A stretch of 34,954 nucleotides of DNA, taken from assembly GCA_049694275.1 (NCBI GenBank), contig JBAVQS010000288.1:1-34954 (forward strand), written 5' to 3'. Shown here piece by piece: positions 7,412 through 13,856 of this stretch. Below the pieces are notes generated by a model. The model worked only from the letters and a program-made list of their open reading frames with translations, was not told the DNA's origin and searched no databases. Position 1 is the first letter of the stretch, and the number at the start of each line of letters is the position of its first letter. Source of the DNA: JBAVQS01 sp049694275. GTDB lineage: Bacteria > Chloroflexota > Anaerolineae > UBA4142 > SHND01. The position numbers and the translations under genes were made by a program.

Positions 7412-8368
7412 TTATCGCTTGCGCTTGCTTGACCTGGCGTGAGTGGGATCAAGCGCCTGGTAAAGCCCCTCATACAGAGCTATACCGTGCGCTTCGAGTT
7501 CCGCATCCGAAAAACCGGCGAACAGCCACCCCTGGAGGATCTGGTCTACACCGAGCGTTGCCGGACGTGCATACCGGCCATCGCGCAGGTCAATCTCGTG
7601 GACGATTTCGGCCATCGCCTGCAAAGCGGGGTCGTCGAGGCCGAATGCCTTGAGCATCGTCTCGAAGGTGCATAGGTTCCCCTGGTGTCCGAACTGCCCA
7701 TCGTTCATGTCGAATCCAATTTCATCGGGCGTGGGGTTTGTGGCATAGCGGATGACAGCATTGGGGTTAATAAAGCGACGAATCAGCCAGATACACGCCA
7801 AGCGATCAACGTGGGGCCGGGGCCGCGTCACCCAGCGCTTGTCCCGGTACTCTTCCCGCGCGGTACGCGAAACCTGCGGACTCGCGCTGGCGGAGGACAG
7901 CGCATCGCCGATACGGGCGAGCCGCGCCCCAACGCGCATTGCCTCCGGAGAACCAAAATAATCCACGCGGGTAATATCATTAAAGCGGCTGCGTAACCTG
8001 GCCAAGGCATCTTGCACTTCGGCCCGCTGGTCTTGCTTTAGCTTTCTGCTTGCCTTTTCCAGCGGCACGGCCGCCTGATCTACCTCGGCGTACTCTTGCG
8101 CCCGCGCCTGGTTAAAGAGTGCAACGAGTTGCTCGTCGGTCAGCCCTTCAAACTGTGCGACACGCATCACCAGGGCTTCCCCCTGGGCGTGCCGAATCTC
8201 CTGGGCGAGCCATTGAAAGGCCTCAACGCACTCGTCCCTCGCCGGGAGGACATACAAACCCCCCGTGGGGGAGATTGCGCCCAGCCGTCCCAACCTGCGC
8301 CAGAGCGTCACGCGTGGGCTGGAACGAGACTTGGAGGGGAGCGAATAGGAAAACACGAGCCATTCCAT
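7412..8368 (-). CDS. chrB: Chromate resistance protein ChrB, full length
   Basis: A 318-residue protein with two domains. Residues about 1-150 are the ChrB N-terminal domain (WLVFSYSLPSKSRSSPRVTLWRRL, LGAISPTGGLYVLP, then a helical Gln/Glu-rich region). Residues about 180-305 are the ChrB C-terminal domain with RPHVDRLACIWLIRRFIN, GQFGHQGNLCTFE and EIVHEIDLRDGRY. In characterised proteobacterial operons ChrB is a chromate-responsive repressor of its own operon and an aid to resistance. It is the first gene of the cluster. ATG 8368 is preferred to TTG 8371 and lies eight bases below a TATAAT box, so the transcript is nearly leaderless. The repeats in that promoter are candidate ChrB operators. 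Confidence 0.92.
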   Translation of the reverse strand: MEWLVFSYSLPSKSRSSPRVTLWRRLGRLGAISPTGGLYVLPARDECVEAFQWLAQEIRHAQGEALVMRVAQFEGLTDEQLVALFNQARAQEYAEVDQAAVPLEKASRKLKQDQRAEVQDALARLRSRFNDITRVDYFGSPEAMRVGARLARIGDALSSASASPQVSRTAREEYRDKRWVTRPRPHVDRLACIWLIRRFINPNAVIRYATNPTPDEIGFDMNDGQFGHQGNLCTFETMLKAFGLDDPALQAMAEIVHEIDLRDGRYARPATLGVDQILQGWLFAGFSDAELEAHGIALYEGLYQALDPTHARSSKRKR

Positions 8369-8376
8369 CAATGTCT

Positions 8377-8404
8377 ATTATAACACATGTTACATATAAT
8401 GCAA
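8377..8404 (-). promoter_or_regulatory. Promoter of the chromate-type cluster
   Basis: On the minus strand TTGCAT (8404-8399) and TATAAT (8382-8377) are 16 bases apart, a good sigma-70 type promoter. Transcription should begin near 8370, leaving about two bases before the chrB ATG. Confidence 0.75.
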
Positions 8405-8416
8405 TAGGTGTTACAT
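8381..8416. promoter_or_regulatory. Putative operator: inverted and direct repeats over the chrB promoter
   Basis: TAACACATGTTA at 8381-8392 is an inverted repeat with perfect 5-base arms between the -10 and -35 boxes. TGTTACAT at 8388-8395 recurs exactly at 8409-8416, 21 bases (two helical turns) away, just upstream of the -35 box. Position and spacing fit a repressor site that covers the promoter, plausibly for ChrB itself. Confidence 0.55.
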
Positions 8417-8479
8417 TCTTTCCCGACTGGCCTCGGGGACCGCCCTGCAACGAGTGCGTTTTCAGGTGGTTTGGGGGCC

Positions 8480-8510
8480 AAAAAAAATAGGCCGCCCTTA
8501 GATGGGCGAC
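8480..8510 (-). terminator. Rho-independent terminator (minus strand)
   Basis: On the minus strand GTCGCCC (8510-8504) and GGGCGGC (8497-8491) pair with one G-U, with a 6-base loop, and CTATTTTTTTT follows (8490-8480). It would end transcripts of the EamA gene and insulate the chrB promoter. Confidence 0.8.
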
Positions 8511-8602
8511 CCTTGCCATTGGACGAGCTTGACAAGATGACGCGTGTGCCTAACGCAGCGGAAGCAGTTCTAACTCAATCGGCAAATAACTCAAGTCGGT
8601 TT

Positions 8603-9566
8603 TCATGTTTTCTCGGCGTGAATATGGCGGTGATGAATATCCGGCATGTGGCCGTGTGCGTGCTCAGCCTGCTCATGGCGATGCCGGTGTGAATGAGGTT
8701 CATTAGCCACGCGCTTTGATTCACCGCTGTGTGCATGATGCTCGTCTGTATGGGTGTGGTAATGCTCGTGCGCAATTTCCTGGTGCACATGCGTATGGCC
8801 GTGGTCTTCTCCCAAGAGTAAGAACATCCCCAGGAACATGAGGAACATCGCACCAGTGAAAAGCAAGGACAGTGCTCAACCCATAGCTCAAAATTCCGAT
8901 CAACATCGTCGAGAGTGCAACCGCGACTGAGGGTAGGCGGTTTCCGAGAACCAGGGCTAGCAATAGCGAAAAGAGCCCTGCGCCAACCCCTTTGAACATC
9001 GCAATGGCCACCGGGTCCTGCGCCGAAATGTTGCGGGTCAGATTGTTATCGATGCCCCACAACGCACAAGCCGCCAGGACGCCCAGCGCGGCAAGGGAAA
9101 TTCCCCATTCGCCGTTCGAATTATTAGAAACCAGAATGCTCGCCAGCGTGATCACTCCAATGGCTAGCACCACACGGCGGCTGATTGCCTCCTTGAAAAC
9201 GAGTAGCGCAATCAATGTCGTTGCCACAATCTCAAAATTCAGCAAGAGTGAAGCGGTGGCTGCCGGGGTATTCTCCAGGCTAAAAAGCAGCACGATAGGT
9301 GCTGCCACGCCGCCAGCCAGGGTTGCCCCTGCCAGCCAGGGCCAATCTCCTCTCTGTAGCGGGGCTTCGCGCGCCGCAATTTGGCCGAGCGTCCTCTGGC
9401 CAAGCCGGAATGCGAGCAATCCGAACCCACTTCCGAGATAGAGCAGAGCGGCCAGAGGAATGGGCTCAACCTGGCCCAAGAGCAGTTTGGCAATCGGCGC
9501 GCTTGCGCCGAACAGGACGGCTGCAAGCCCTGCTTGCAGCCTCGGGTATAGGGCAGCGCTCTTCAT
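8603..9566 (-). pseudogene. EamA/DMT-family transporter with His-rich tail, internal deletion
   Basis: From ATG 9566 the frame encodes a normal DMT permease through about eight membrane segments (GLAAVLFGASAPIAKLLL through MLIGILSYGLSTVL). At about 8870 the frame is lost: where the family continues with roughly 40 more residues (the last helices with the A-R-T-G/A motif), the next frame instead continues at LFTGAMFLMFLGMFLLLGED and a tail with about 25 His residues (HGHTHVHQEIAHEHYHTHT and so on, probably metal-binding) to a stop at 8603. So about 120 bases plus or minus one appear to be missing. The product without the second frame would end with unrelated residues at 8721. GGAG lies 11 bases upstream of the ATG. 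It follows coaBC by 26 bases on the same strand. Confidence 0.75.
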
Positions 9567-9592
9567 GTTATGCGAAACTCCATCGATGTTCG

Positions 9593-10801
9593 TTATCGGA
9601 GAAGCGGCTCGACGCGGTCCAGAATAATTGCCGCGAGGTGCTCCTTGGGCATGGGATCGAGCTCGATGATGTCGCCGGCGGTATCCAGCAAGATAGCCTT
9701 GACGCGGTTGCTGCCAAAGGTCTGGGGAACGGGATTGGCGACGATCAGATCAAGGCGCTTGCGCTCAAGTTTGTCGCGCGCATTGGCGATCAGGTTATCG
9801 GTTTCGGCGGCAAAGCCGACCACAACACGTGGGCAACTGGCGGGGTCGGCCTGGCGGCGATCGGCAATCGCGCCGAGGACATCCGGATTGCGAACCAATT
9901 CGAGGGTCAGCGCCTCGGACTGGTCCTTTTTGATTTTGTGGCTCGCCGACTGCCGGGGGCGATAATCAGCCGGCGCAGCCGCCATAATGAGCAGGTCGGT
10001 GTCGCGTGTGCGCTCGATTACGGCGTCATACAGGTCCTGCGTGGTGCTGACCGGAGTAACCTTGCAGCCGATGGGTGCGCCGCTCTCTACTGTGGTGATG
10101 AGCTCGACCTGGGCCCCGCGCTCGAGCGCCTCTTCAGCCAGGGCGAATCCCATCTTGCCGGATGAATGGTTGGTAATCATCCGCACGGGGTCAATCGGTT
10201 CGTGTGTGCCGCCCGCCGTGATGACGACCTTTTTACCGGCCAGGCTCTCATGCCGCGCCAGAATTGTACGGAGGACGGCAAGGATGCGATCGGGCTCGGC
10301 GAGGCGACCCTGTCCAGTTGCCCCCGAAGCGAGGTGGCCGCTGCCCGGTTCGATAATCGTCATCCCACGCGCTCTGAGCCGGGCGAGGTTTTCTTGTGTC
10401 GCGGGATTTTCCCACATGCCGGTTTCCATGGCAGGGGCGATAACAATGGGGGCTCGGGTATCGAGGACAATTGCGCTGACGGCGTCGTCGGCCAGGCCGT
10501 GGGCAAGTCGCGCAATCGTGTTAGCGGTTGCGGGCGCGATGAGCACGAGATGCGCCTCGTGGGCAAGCGTTACATGCTCGATAGTCGAATTGGCCCCGAG
10601 GGCCAGCACATCCAGCACAACCGGGCGATGGGTGATGCTTTCCAGGGTCAGCGGGGTGATAAAGTGCGTGGCGGCGCGCGTCATGGCAACCTGCACGCAT
10701 GCGCCGGCCTGGTAGAGTTGGCTGGCGAGCGTCGCGGCTTTATAGGCGGCAATGCTGCCGCTAACGCAAAGGATAATGTTCTTGTCGATAAAGATTTTCA
10801 T
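9593..10801 (-). CDS. coaBC: Bifunctional phosphopantothenoylcysteine decarboxylase/synthase CoaBC
   Basis: A 402-residue enzyme that joins 4'-phosphopantothenate to cysteine (CoaB) and decarboxylates the product (CoaC) in coenzyme A synthesis. The N-terminal flavoprotein domain has GSIAAYKAATLASQL, the catalytic His in IEHVTLA (H76), and the FMN-site PATANTIARLAHGLADD. The C-terminal synthase has VVITAGGTHEPIDPVRMITN with HSSGKMG, and later VGFAAETDN. It directly follows coaX, whose stop touches an alternative GTG start at 10834; ATG 10801 fits family starts (MKIFIDKNIILCVSGSIAAYK). No clear ribosome binding site exists for either. coaX-coaBC covers the first three steps of the pathway from pantothenate. 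Confidence 0.95.
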   Translation of the reverse strand: MKIFIDKNIILCVSGSIAAYKAATLASQLYQAGACVQVAMTRAATHFITPLTLESITHRPVVLDVLALGANSTIEHVTLAHEAHLVLIAPATANTIARLAHGLADDAVSAIVLDTRAPIVIAPAMETGMWENPATQENLARLRARGMTIIEPGSGHLASGATGQGRLAEPDRILAVLRTILARHESLAGKKVVITAGGTHEPIDPVRMITNHSSGKMGFALAEEALERGAQVELITTVESGAPIGCKVTPVSTTQDLYDAVIERTRDTDLLIMAAAPADYRPRQSASHKIKKDQSEALTLELVRNPDVLGAIADRRQADPASCPRVVVGFAAETDNLIANARDKLERKRLDLIVANPVPQTFGSNRVKAILLDTAGDIIELDPMPKEHLAAIILDRVEPLLR

Positions 10802-10834
10802 GGCGAAAAGAGGCTTGCAGCGGACTGCGGTCAC

Positions 10835-11641
10835 TCAACGATGGTCAGTGGTCGGCTGGCTGCGGTTAGCTGTATGATTCATTTCGAACAGGATACGTAG
10901 ACCTTCAAACGCAAGCTGTGAATCGACAATCTCGATGGATGGACAGTGGGGCGCAATCAGCGAGGCAAGACCTCCCGTCGCGATGACGCGCGCCTCCGGC
11001 TCTTGCATATCAGCTCGCAGGCGCGCGACGAGCACTTCGACCAGGCCGGTATAACCGATAAAAAGCCCCGAGCGGAGCGCATCGCGTGTATTGGTGGCCA
11101 GGGCCGCAGGTGGGGGTGAGATATCGACGCGCGGAAGCTTGGCGGTGAATTCGTGTAATGCCTGGCTGGCGATGTTCAAGCCAGGCGCAATTGCTCCGCC
11201 GATAAAGTCACCCGCCGCATCGATGGCATTAAAAGTGGTGGCCGTGCCAAAATCGATCACTAATGCGGGTGCCCCGTAGCGGGCGCGGGCGGCAATGATG
11301 GCGACCAGGCGATCTGCCCCTAACGCGCGCGGGTCCTCATACTGAATCTTGATTCCGGTCGTAATACCCGGAGCGACAACAAAGGCCTCCGTGGCTAAAT
11401 AACGGCGCGCGAGCTCGACAAAGACGCCAGTGAGCGCCGGTACTACCGAGACAATGGCAACATTCGAGATCTGAATGACTCCAGCGCCTTGAAATTCAAA
11501 CAGTTCGAGAAGCTGCCCGGCATATTCGTCGGTAGTCTTGTCCGCGCGTGTTTCGACCCGCCAGGTGCGAACAATCTCTTGCTCCTGATAAAGGGCAAAG
11601 GCAATGTTGGTGTTGCCGATCTTGATGGCGAGAAGCTGCAT
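10835..11641 (-). CDS. coaX: Type III pantothenate kinase CoaX with altered first motif
   Basis: A 268-residue protein of the ASKHA-fold type III pantothenate kinase family, which phosphorylates pantothenate with ATP. The motifs GADRLVAIIAAR (D110) and ALVIDFGTATTFNAID (D130), followed by GGAIAPGLNIASQALHEFTAKLP, are present. In the N-terminal phosphate-binding motif, normally D-x-G-N-T-N, the Asp is Lys: IKIGNTN, K7. The codon is AAG, so more than one change from an Asp codon is needed. Because that Asp is a conserved active-site residue, activity may be altered. The C-terminus carries an unusual polar tail. It lies 19 bases after the upstream anchored-protein gene and abuts coaBC. Confidence 0.9.
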   Translation of the reverse strand: MQLLAIKIGNTNIAFALYQEQEIVRTWRVETRADKTTDEYAGQLLELFEFQGAGVIQISNVAIVSVVPALTGVFVELARRYLATEAFVVAPGITTGIKIQYEDPRALGADRLVAIIAARARYGAPALVIDFGTATTFNAIDAAGDFIGGAIAPGLNIASQALHEFTAKLPRVDISPPPAALATNTRDALRSGLFIGYTGLVEVLVARLRADMQEPEARVIATGGLASLIAPHCPSIEIVDSQLAFEGLRILFEMNHTANRSQPTTDHR

Positions 11642-11660
11642 AGCTCAGTTGTCGTCGTAC

Positions 11661-12488
11661 TTAGGGTTTAGCCTGGGTATCGTTGTAATACAGTTGGAAC
11701 AGCTTGAATTCTACTGGGGCATCCTCTGTGCCTGCGGGAACAGCCAGGAGTCCCACGTGGGCGTCAAAATCGCTTCGAAAGCGGTACTGATCAATATCTT
11801 CGTTGTCGCGGTTCAGGACTTCGAACCCGTTAATCAGGACGCGAATCTGGCTCTGGCGAAGCTCTACCCGCAGTTGATTGGGCCGGCCATCAATTCGAAT
11901 ATTGCGTGAGGGGGTCTCTGAAACGAGGTCGACCCACCGTAAGGCTTTATCCCCCTTGGTGGTGGTAAAGGGGCCATAGCCGCGCAGTCGAAAAGTGCGC
12001 CGCGGCGTAATGGTCAGAGAGAGGAATCGCTCTCGTCCTTGTGAATCGGTGCTGTGCCAGAAAAAGATACCGTACTCGGTCGCGCTGTTTTGTCCGGGAG
12101 TAGCTTCCGCGACAAGTGTCAAGTCCTGAAGGCTGGAATCGTCAAATCCGGCAAGCGGCACAGCCAGAAAATCGGATTGAGGTGAAGCAGAGAGGAGATA
12201 ACCGGTCTTGGTATAGTGGAATCGAATATTATCGGGCCAGTCGCCTGGGATGGTCAGATCCGCGCTATAGATCAGATTCGTGGGCGCAGGCGTCGGCGTA
12301 GGCAAAAGCGTCGCTGTCGGGAGCGCCAGCGCAATCGAGGTGCGAGTGGGTGTGGGGGCGAGAAGCATGTTGATATCGCGTGGCGGCGTCGAGAGATTGA
12401 ATGCATAGATGGTAAACACCGCCGCTCCGATAGCAGCAAGGAAACCGGCAAGGACCAGCTGGATTTGTCTCACAATGGAAGGCTTCAT
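11661..12488 (-). CDS. Membrane-anchored protein with a concanavalin-like beta-sandwich domain
   Basis: A 275-residue protein with a signal anchor (residues about 9-30, LVLAGFLAAIGAAVFTIYAF), a Thr/Pro spacer (about 43-70) and an extracytoplasmic domain of about 200 residues. The latter has the pattern YGIFFWHSTDSQGRERFLSLTITP, then NQLRVELRQSQIRVLINGFEVL and HVGLLAVPAG, as in LamG/DUF1080-like jelly-roll folds. A ligand is not known. It starts at ATG 12488 behind GGGGGGTAGAGG. It probably shares a transcript with coaX and coaBC, though no functional link is evident. Confidence 0.7.
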   Translation of the reverse strand: MKPSIVRQIQLVLAGFLAAIGAAVFTIYAFNLSTPPRDINMLLAPTPTRTSIALALPTATLLPTPTPAPTNLIYSADLTIPGDWPDNIRFHYTKTGYLLSASPQSDFLAVPLAGFDDSSLQDLTLVAEATPGQNSATEYGIFFWHSTDSQGRERFLSLTITPRRTFRLRGYGPFTTTKGDKALRWVDLVSETPSRNIRIDGRPNQLRVELRQSQIRVLINGFEVLNRDNEDIDQYRFRSDFDAHVGLLAVPAGTEDAPVEFKLFQLYYNDTQAKP

Positions 12489-12520
12489 GCCTCTACCCCC
12501 CAGGCTTTCGACACATTGCC

Positions 12521-12526
12521 ATTATA
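12521..12526 (-). promoter_or_regulatory. Extended -10 promoter of the 12488-9593 gene group
   Basis: TGCTATAAT on the minus strand (TATAAT at 12526-12521), 32 bases upstream of ATG 12488. No good -35 is seen, which fits an extended -10 promoter. The same GTGCTATAAT core recurs at 12861-12866. Confidence 0.55.
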
Positions 12527-12600
12527 GCACATTGCCGCCGGGCCTGGCGGCGCACAGTACAGTCAGAGCTACAAATGCCGTTGTTTTCATGGGACAGGGT

Positions 12601-12843
12601 TTATAACCCCTCTTGTCGCCAATCGCGCTGTTCCCATTTGGCTCTGAGTTGCTCGACGAACTGGGCGCGCCATGCGGGGTCTTGGAGCTTGGGCTGGAGT
12701 ATCGCCCAAACCTTCTCCGGGTCCATATCTCGTGTGCCGAGAATCTCCTGGACGTACTGGTCAACGCGAACACGATAGGCCTTGATACCGGGGATATCGG
12801 CCTCGTCGAGAATGTCTTGCATGTGCGGAACGTAATAGGGCAT
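12601..12843 (-). CDS. Small hypothetical protein
   Basis: An 80-residue soluble, charged, mostly helical protein (QDILDEADIPGIKAYRVRVDQ, then WRAQFVEQLRAKWEQRDW). I do not recognise it. The start is well supported: GGAGG lies six bases upstream of ATG 12843 and a TGCTATAAT extended -10 box is at 12866-12861. It is a single-gene unit beside the tRNA genes; its function is unknown. Confidence 0.75.
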   Translation of the reverse strand: MPYYVPHMQDILDEADIPGIKAYRVRVDQYVQEILGTRDMDPEKVWAILQPKLQDPAWRAQFVEQLRAKWEQRDWRQEGL

Positions 12844-12860
12844 TTCAAACCTCCGATGCT

Positions 12861-12866
12861 ATTATA
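12861..12866 (-). promoter_or_regulatory. Extended -10 promoter of the small protein gene
   Basis: TATAAT on the minus strand within GTGCTATAATAGCA, 17 bases upstream of ATG 12843. Confidence 0.55.
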
Positions 12867-12930
12867 GCACGAGGACGCAGGGGCGGGAGGACGAAAAGGG
12901 TGTGGGAATAAGGCGTCTGCCAAAGGTTTT

Positions 12931-12958
12931 TTGCAGGCATCCCACTTTGTGGTATAAT
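12931..12958 (+). promoter_or_regulatory. Promoter of tRNA-Ser(CGA)
   Basis: TTGCAG (12931-12936) and TATAAT (12953-12958) are 16 bases apart, with TG two bases before the -10. The expected start near 12965 lies just ahead of the mature tRNA. Confidence 0.7.
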
Positions 12959-12970
12959 CCCCGCTGGAAC

Positions 12971-13060
12971 GGAGAGGTCGCATAGTCCGGTCTAGTGCGC
13001 GCGACTCGAAATCGCGTGTGGCGCAAGCCACCGGGGGTTCAAATCCCTCCCTCTCCGCCA
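12971..13060 (+). tRNA. tRNA-Ser(CGA)
   Basis: A 90-base class II tRNA. The acceptor arms GGAGAGG and CCTCTCC pair, followed by G and an encoded CCA. The anticodon stem CGCGA/TCGCG encloses CTCGAAA, giving anticodon CGA (serine codon UCG). A long variable arm (GTGGCGCAAGCCAC) and the T-loop GGTTCAAATCC are present. Confidence 0.95.
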
Positions 13061-13070
13061 GCCCCTTTTC

Positions 13071-13189
13071 GATTGCGGATTTTAGATTGCGGAGTGTCCA
13101 TAGCCCCATGGGGACCTAGGGTCCGACGGCCTTTGAGCCGCGGAGTAATGCCTGTTTCCGAAATCCACAATCCGAAATCCGCAATCACT
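13071..13189. repeat. Inverted GATTGCGGATTT-type short repeats between the two tRNA genes
   Basis: The 130-base spacer between the tRNA genes begins with GATTGCGGATTTTAGATTGCGG and ends with AATCCACAATCCGAAATCCGC, i.e. copies of the same word in opposite orientation. No gene is seen in the spacer. The word resembles the ATTGCGAATTC-type repeats in the coding regions at 32272 and 34471. Confidence 0.5.
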
Positions 13190-13190
13190 T

Positions 13191-13276
13191 GGAGAGGTCG
13201 CATAGTTCGGTCTAGTGCGCACGATTGGAAGTCGTGTAGGCCAAAAGCCTCGCGGGTTCAAATCCCGCCCTCTCCG
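13191..13276 (+). tRNA. tRNA-Ser(GGA)
   Basis: An 86-base class II tRNA with acceptor arms GGAGAGG and CCTCTCC. The anticodon stem CACGA/TCGTG encloses TTGGAAG, giving anticodon GGA (serine codons UCC/UCU). The variable arm is TAGGCCAAAAGCCTC-like and the T-loop is GGTTCAAATCC. Unlike its neighbour, CCA is not encoded (GCCT follows), so CCA must be added after transcription. Confidence 0.95.
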
Positions 13277-13286
13277 CCTCGGATAG

Positions 13287-13343
13287 GAGATAGCGGTTAG
13301 GAATTCGGGACAAGTCCCTAAATCCTGATCGCTATCTCTTTTT
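13287..13343 (+). terminator. Terminator after the tRNA-Ser genes
   Basis: GAGATAGCG (13287-13295) pairs perfectly with CGCTATCTC (13330-13338), followed by T5 (13339-13343). The loop region holds a further GGGAC/GTCCC pairing. Confidence 0.75.
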
Positions 13344-13390
13344 GGTCCTCCACATCCCCCCGGTCTCCAATTGCGACCGTTCGGCCATCG

Positions 13391-13432
13391 GTGAATTGAG
13401 GGTAAATCAAGCTTGATTTGACCCAATTTCAC
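13391..13432. repeat. 42-base imperfect palindrome upstream of the SRP RNA
   Basis: The centre AAATCAAGCTTGATTT (13404-13419) is a perfect 16-base palindrome, flanked by GGGT and ACCC and, at the ends, GTGAA and TTCAC. The symmetrical unit ends about 35 bases before the SRP RNA promoter. It could be a protein site or a strong cruciform; nothing more can be said. Confidence 0.6.
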
Positions 13433-13465
13433 CAGCCGGCGCACAGTCACCTTCGACTGTGTCGT

Positions 13466-13493
13466 TTGACAAAAGCCCCAAATCTGATAGACT
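13466..13493 (+). promoter_or_regulatory. Promoter of the SRP RNA gene
   Basis: TTGACA (13466-13471) and TAGACT (13488-13493) are 16 bases apart, which places the start at about 13500, where the outer SRP RNA helix begins. A small hairpin, CACAGTC/GACTGTG, lies immediately upstream (13442-13462). Confidence 0.7.
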
Positions 13494-13498
13494 AGCAG

Positions 13499-13784
13499 CG
13501 GTCGTGCTAAACGGGGAGCTAGCGGTGCCTCGAACCCTTCACAGGGGGACCCGCAATCCGCTATAGCGGGGTGTAATTCCTTTCCAAGGGGCCGACGTGT
13601 CCAAGCGATGCTCGTCAAGTGGTAGTGAAAGCTGGGTCCGACGCAGCAAAAGCCTGTGAACCCCGCCAGAGCCGGAAGGCAGCAACGGTAAGCGGTCACT
13701 TTTGGGTGCCGCCGGGTCGCCTGGCTGGAGCCGGCTAGCGAGTGTTCGCCGGTATGACGGTTTCGACCGAGAGGTGCACGACCG
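13499..13784 (+). ncRNA. ffs: Signal recognition particle RNA, large (Alu-domain) type
   Basis: About 286 bases. The outer ends pair: CGGTCGTGC (13499-13507) with GCACGACCG (13776-13784). The 5' part (GGGGAGCTAGCGGTGCC, then CGCAATCCGCTATAGCGGGGT) matches the Alu domain of large SRP RNAs known from actinobacteria and other high-GC groups. The central part holds the SRP54 (Ffh) binding domain IV, with CCAGAGCCGGAAGGCAGCAA containing the GGAA tetraloop, and GGTGCCGCCGGGTCGCCTGG follows. It works with Ffh in cotranslational membrane targeting. The ends are inferred from the pairing and the promoter. Confidence 0.9.
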
Positions 13785-13856
13785 ATTCTCGTTCTGGTTG
13801 ATTCTAGCAATGTACGTGATGTGGTTGACCCCTCCAGGATGATGCACTAACAGCGC

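Noticed and set aside
12522..13109. A minus-strand frame with GLAEREGFEPPVACATRDFE
   Set aside because: This is the well-known false translation of the antisense of tRNA-Ser genes.
13082..13810. A 242-residue minus-strand frame over the second tRNA and the SRP RNA
   Set aside because: It runs antisense to two structural RNAs and has no domain or ribosome binding site.
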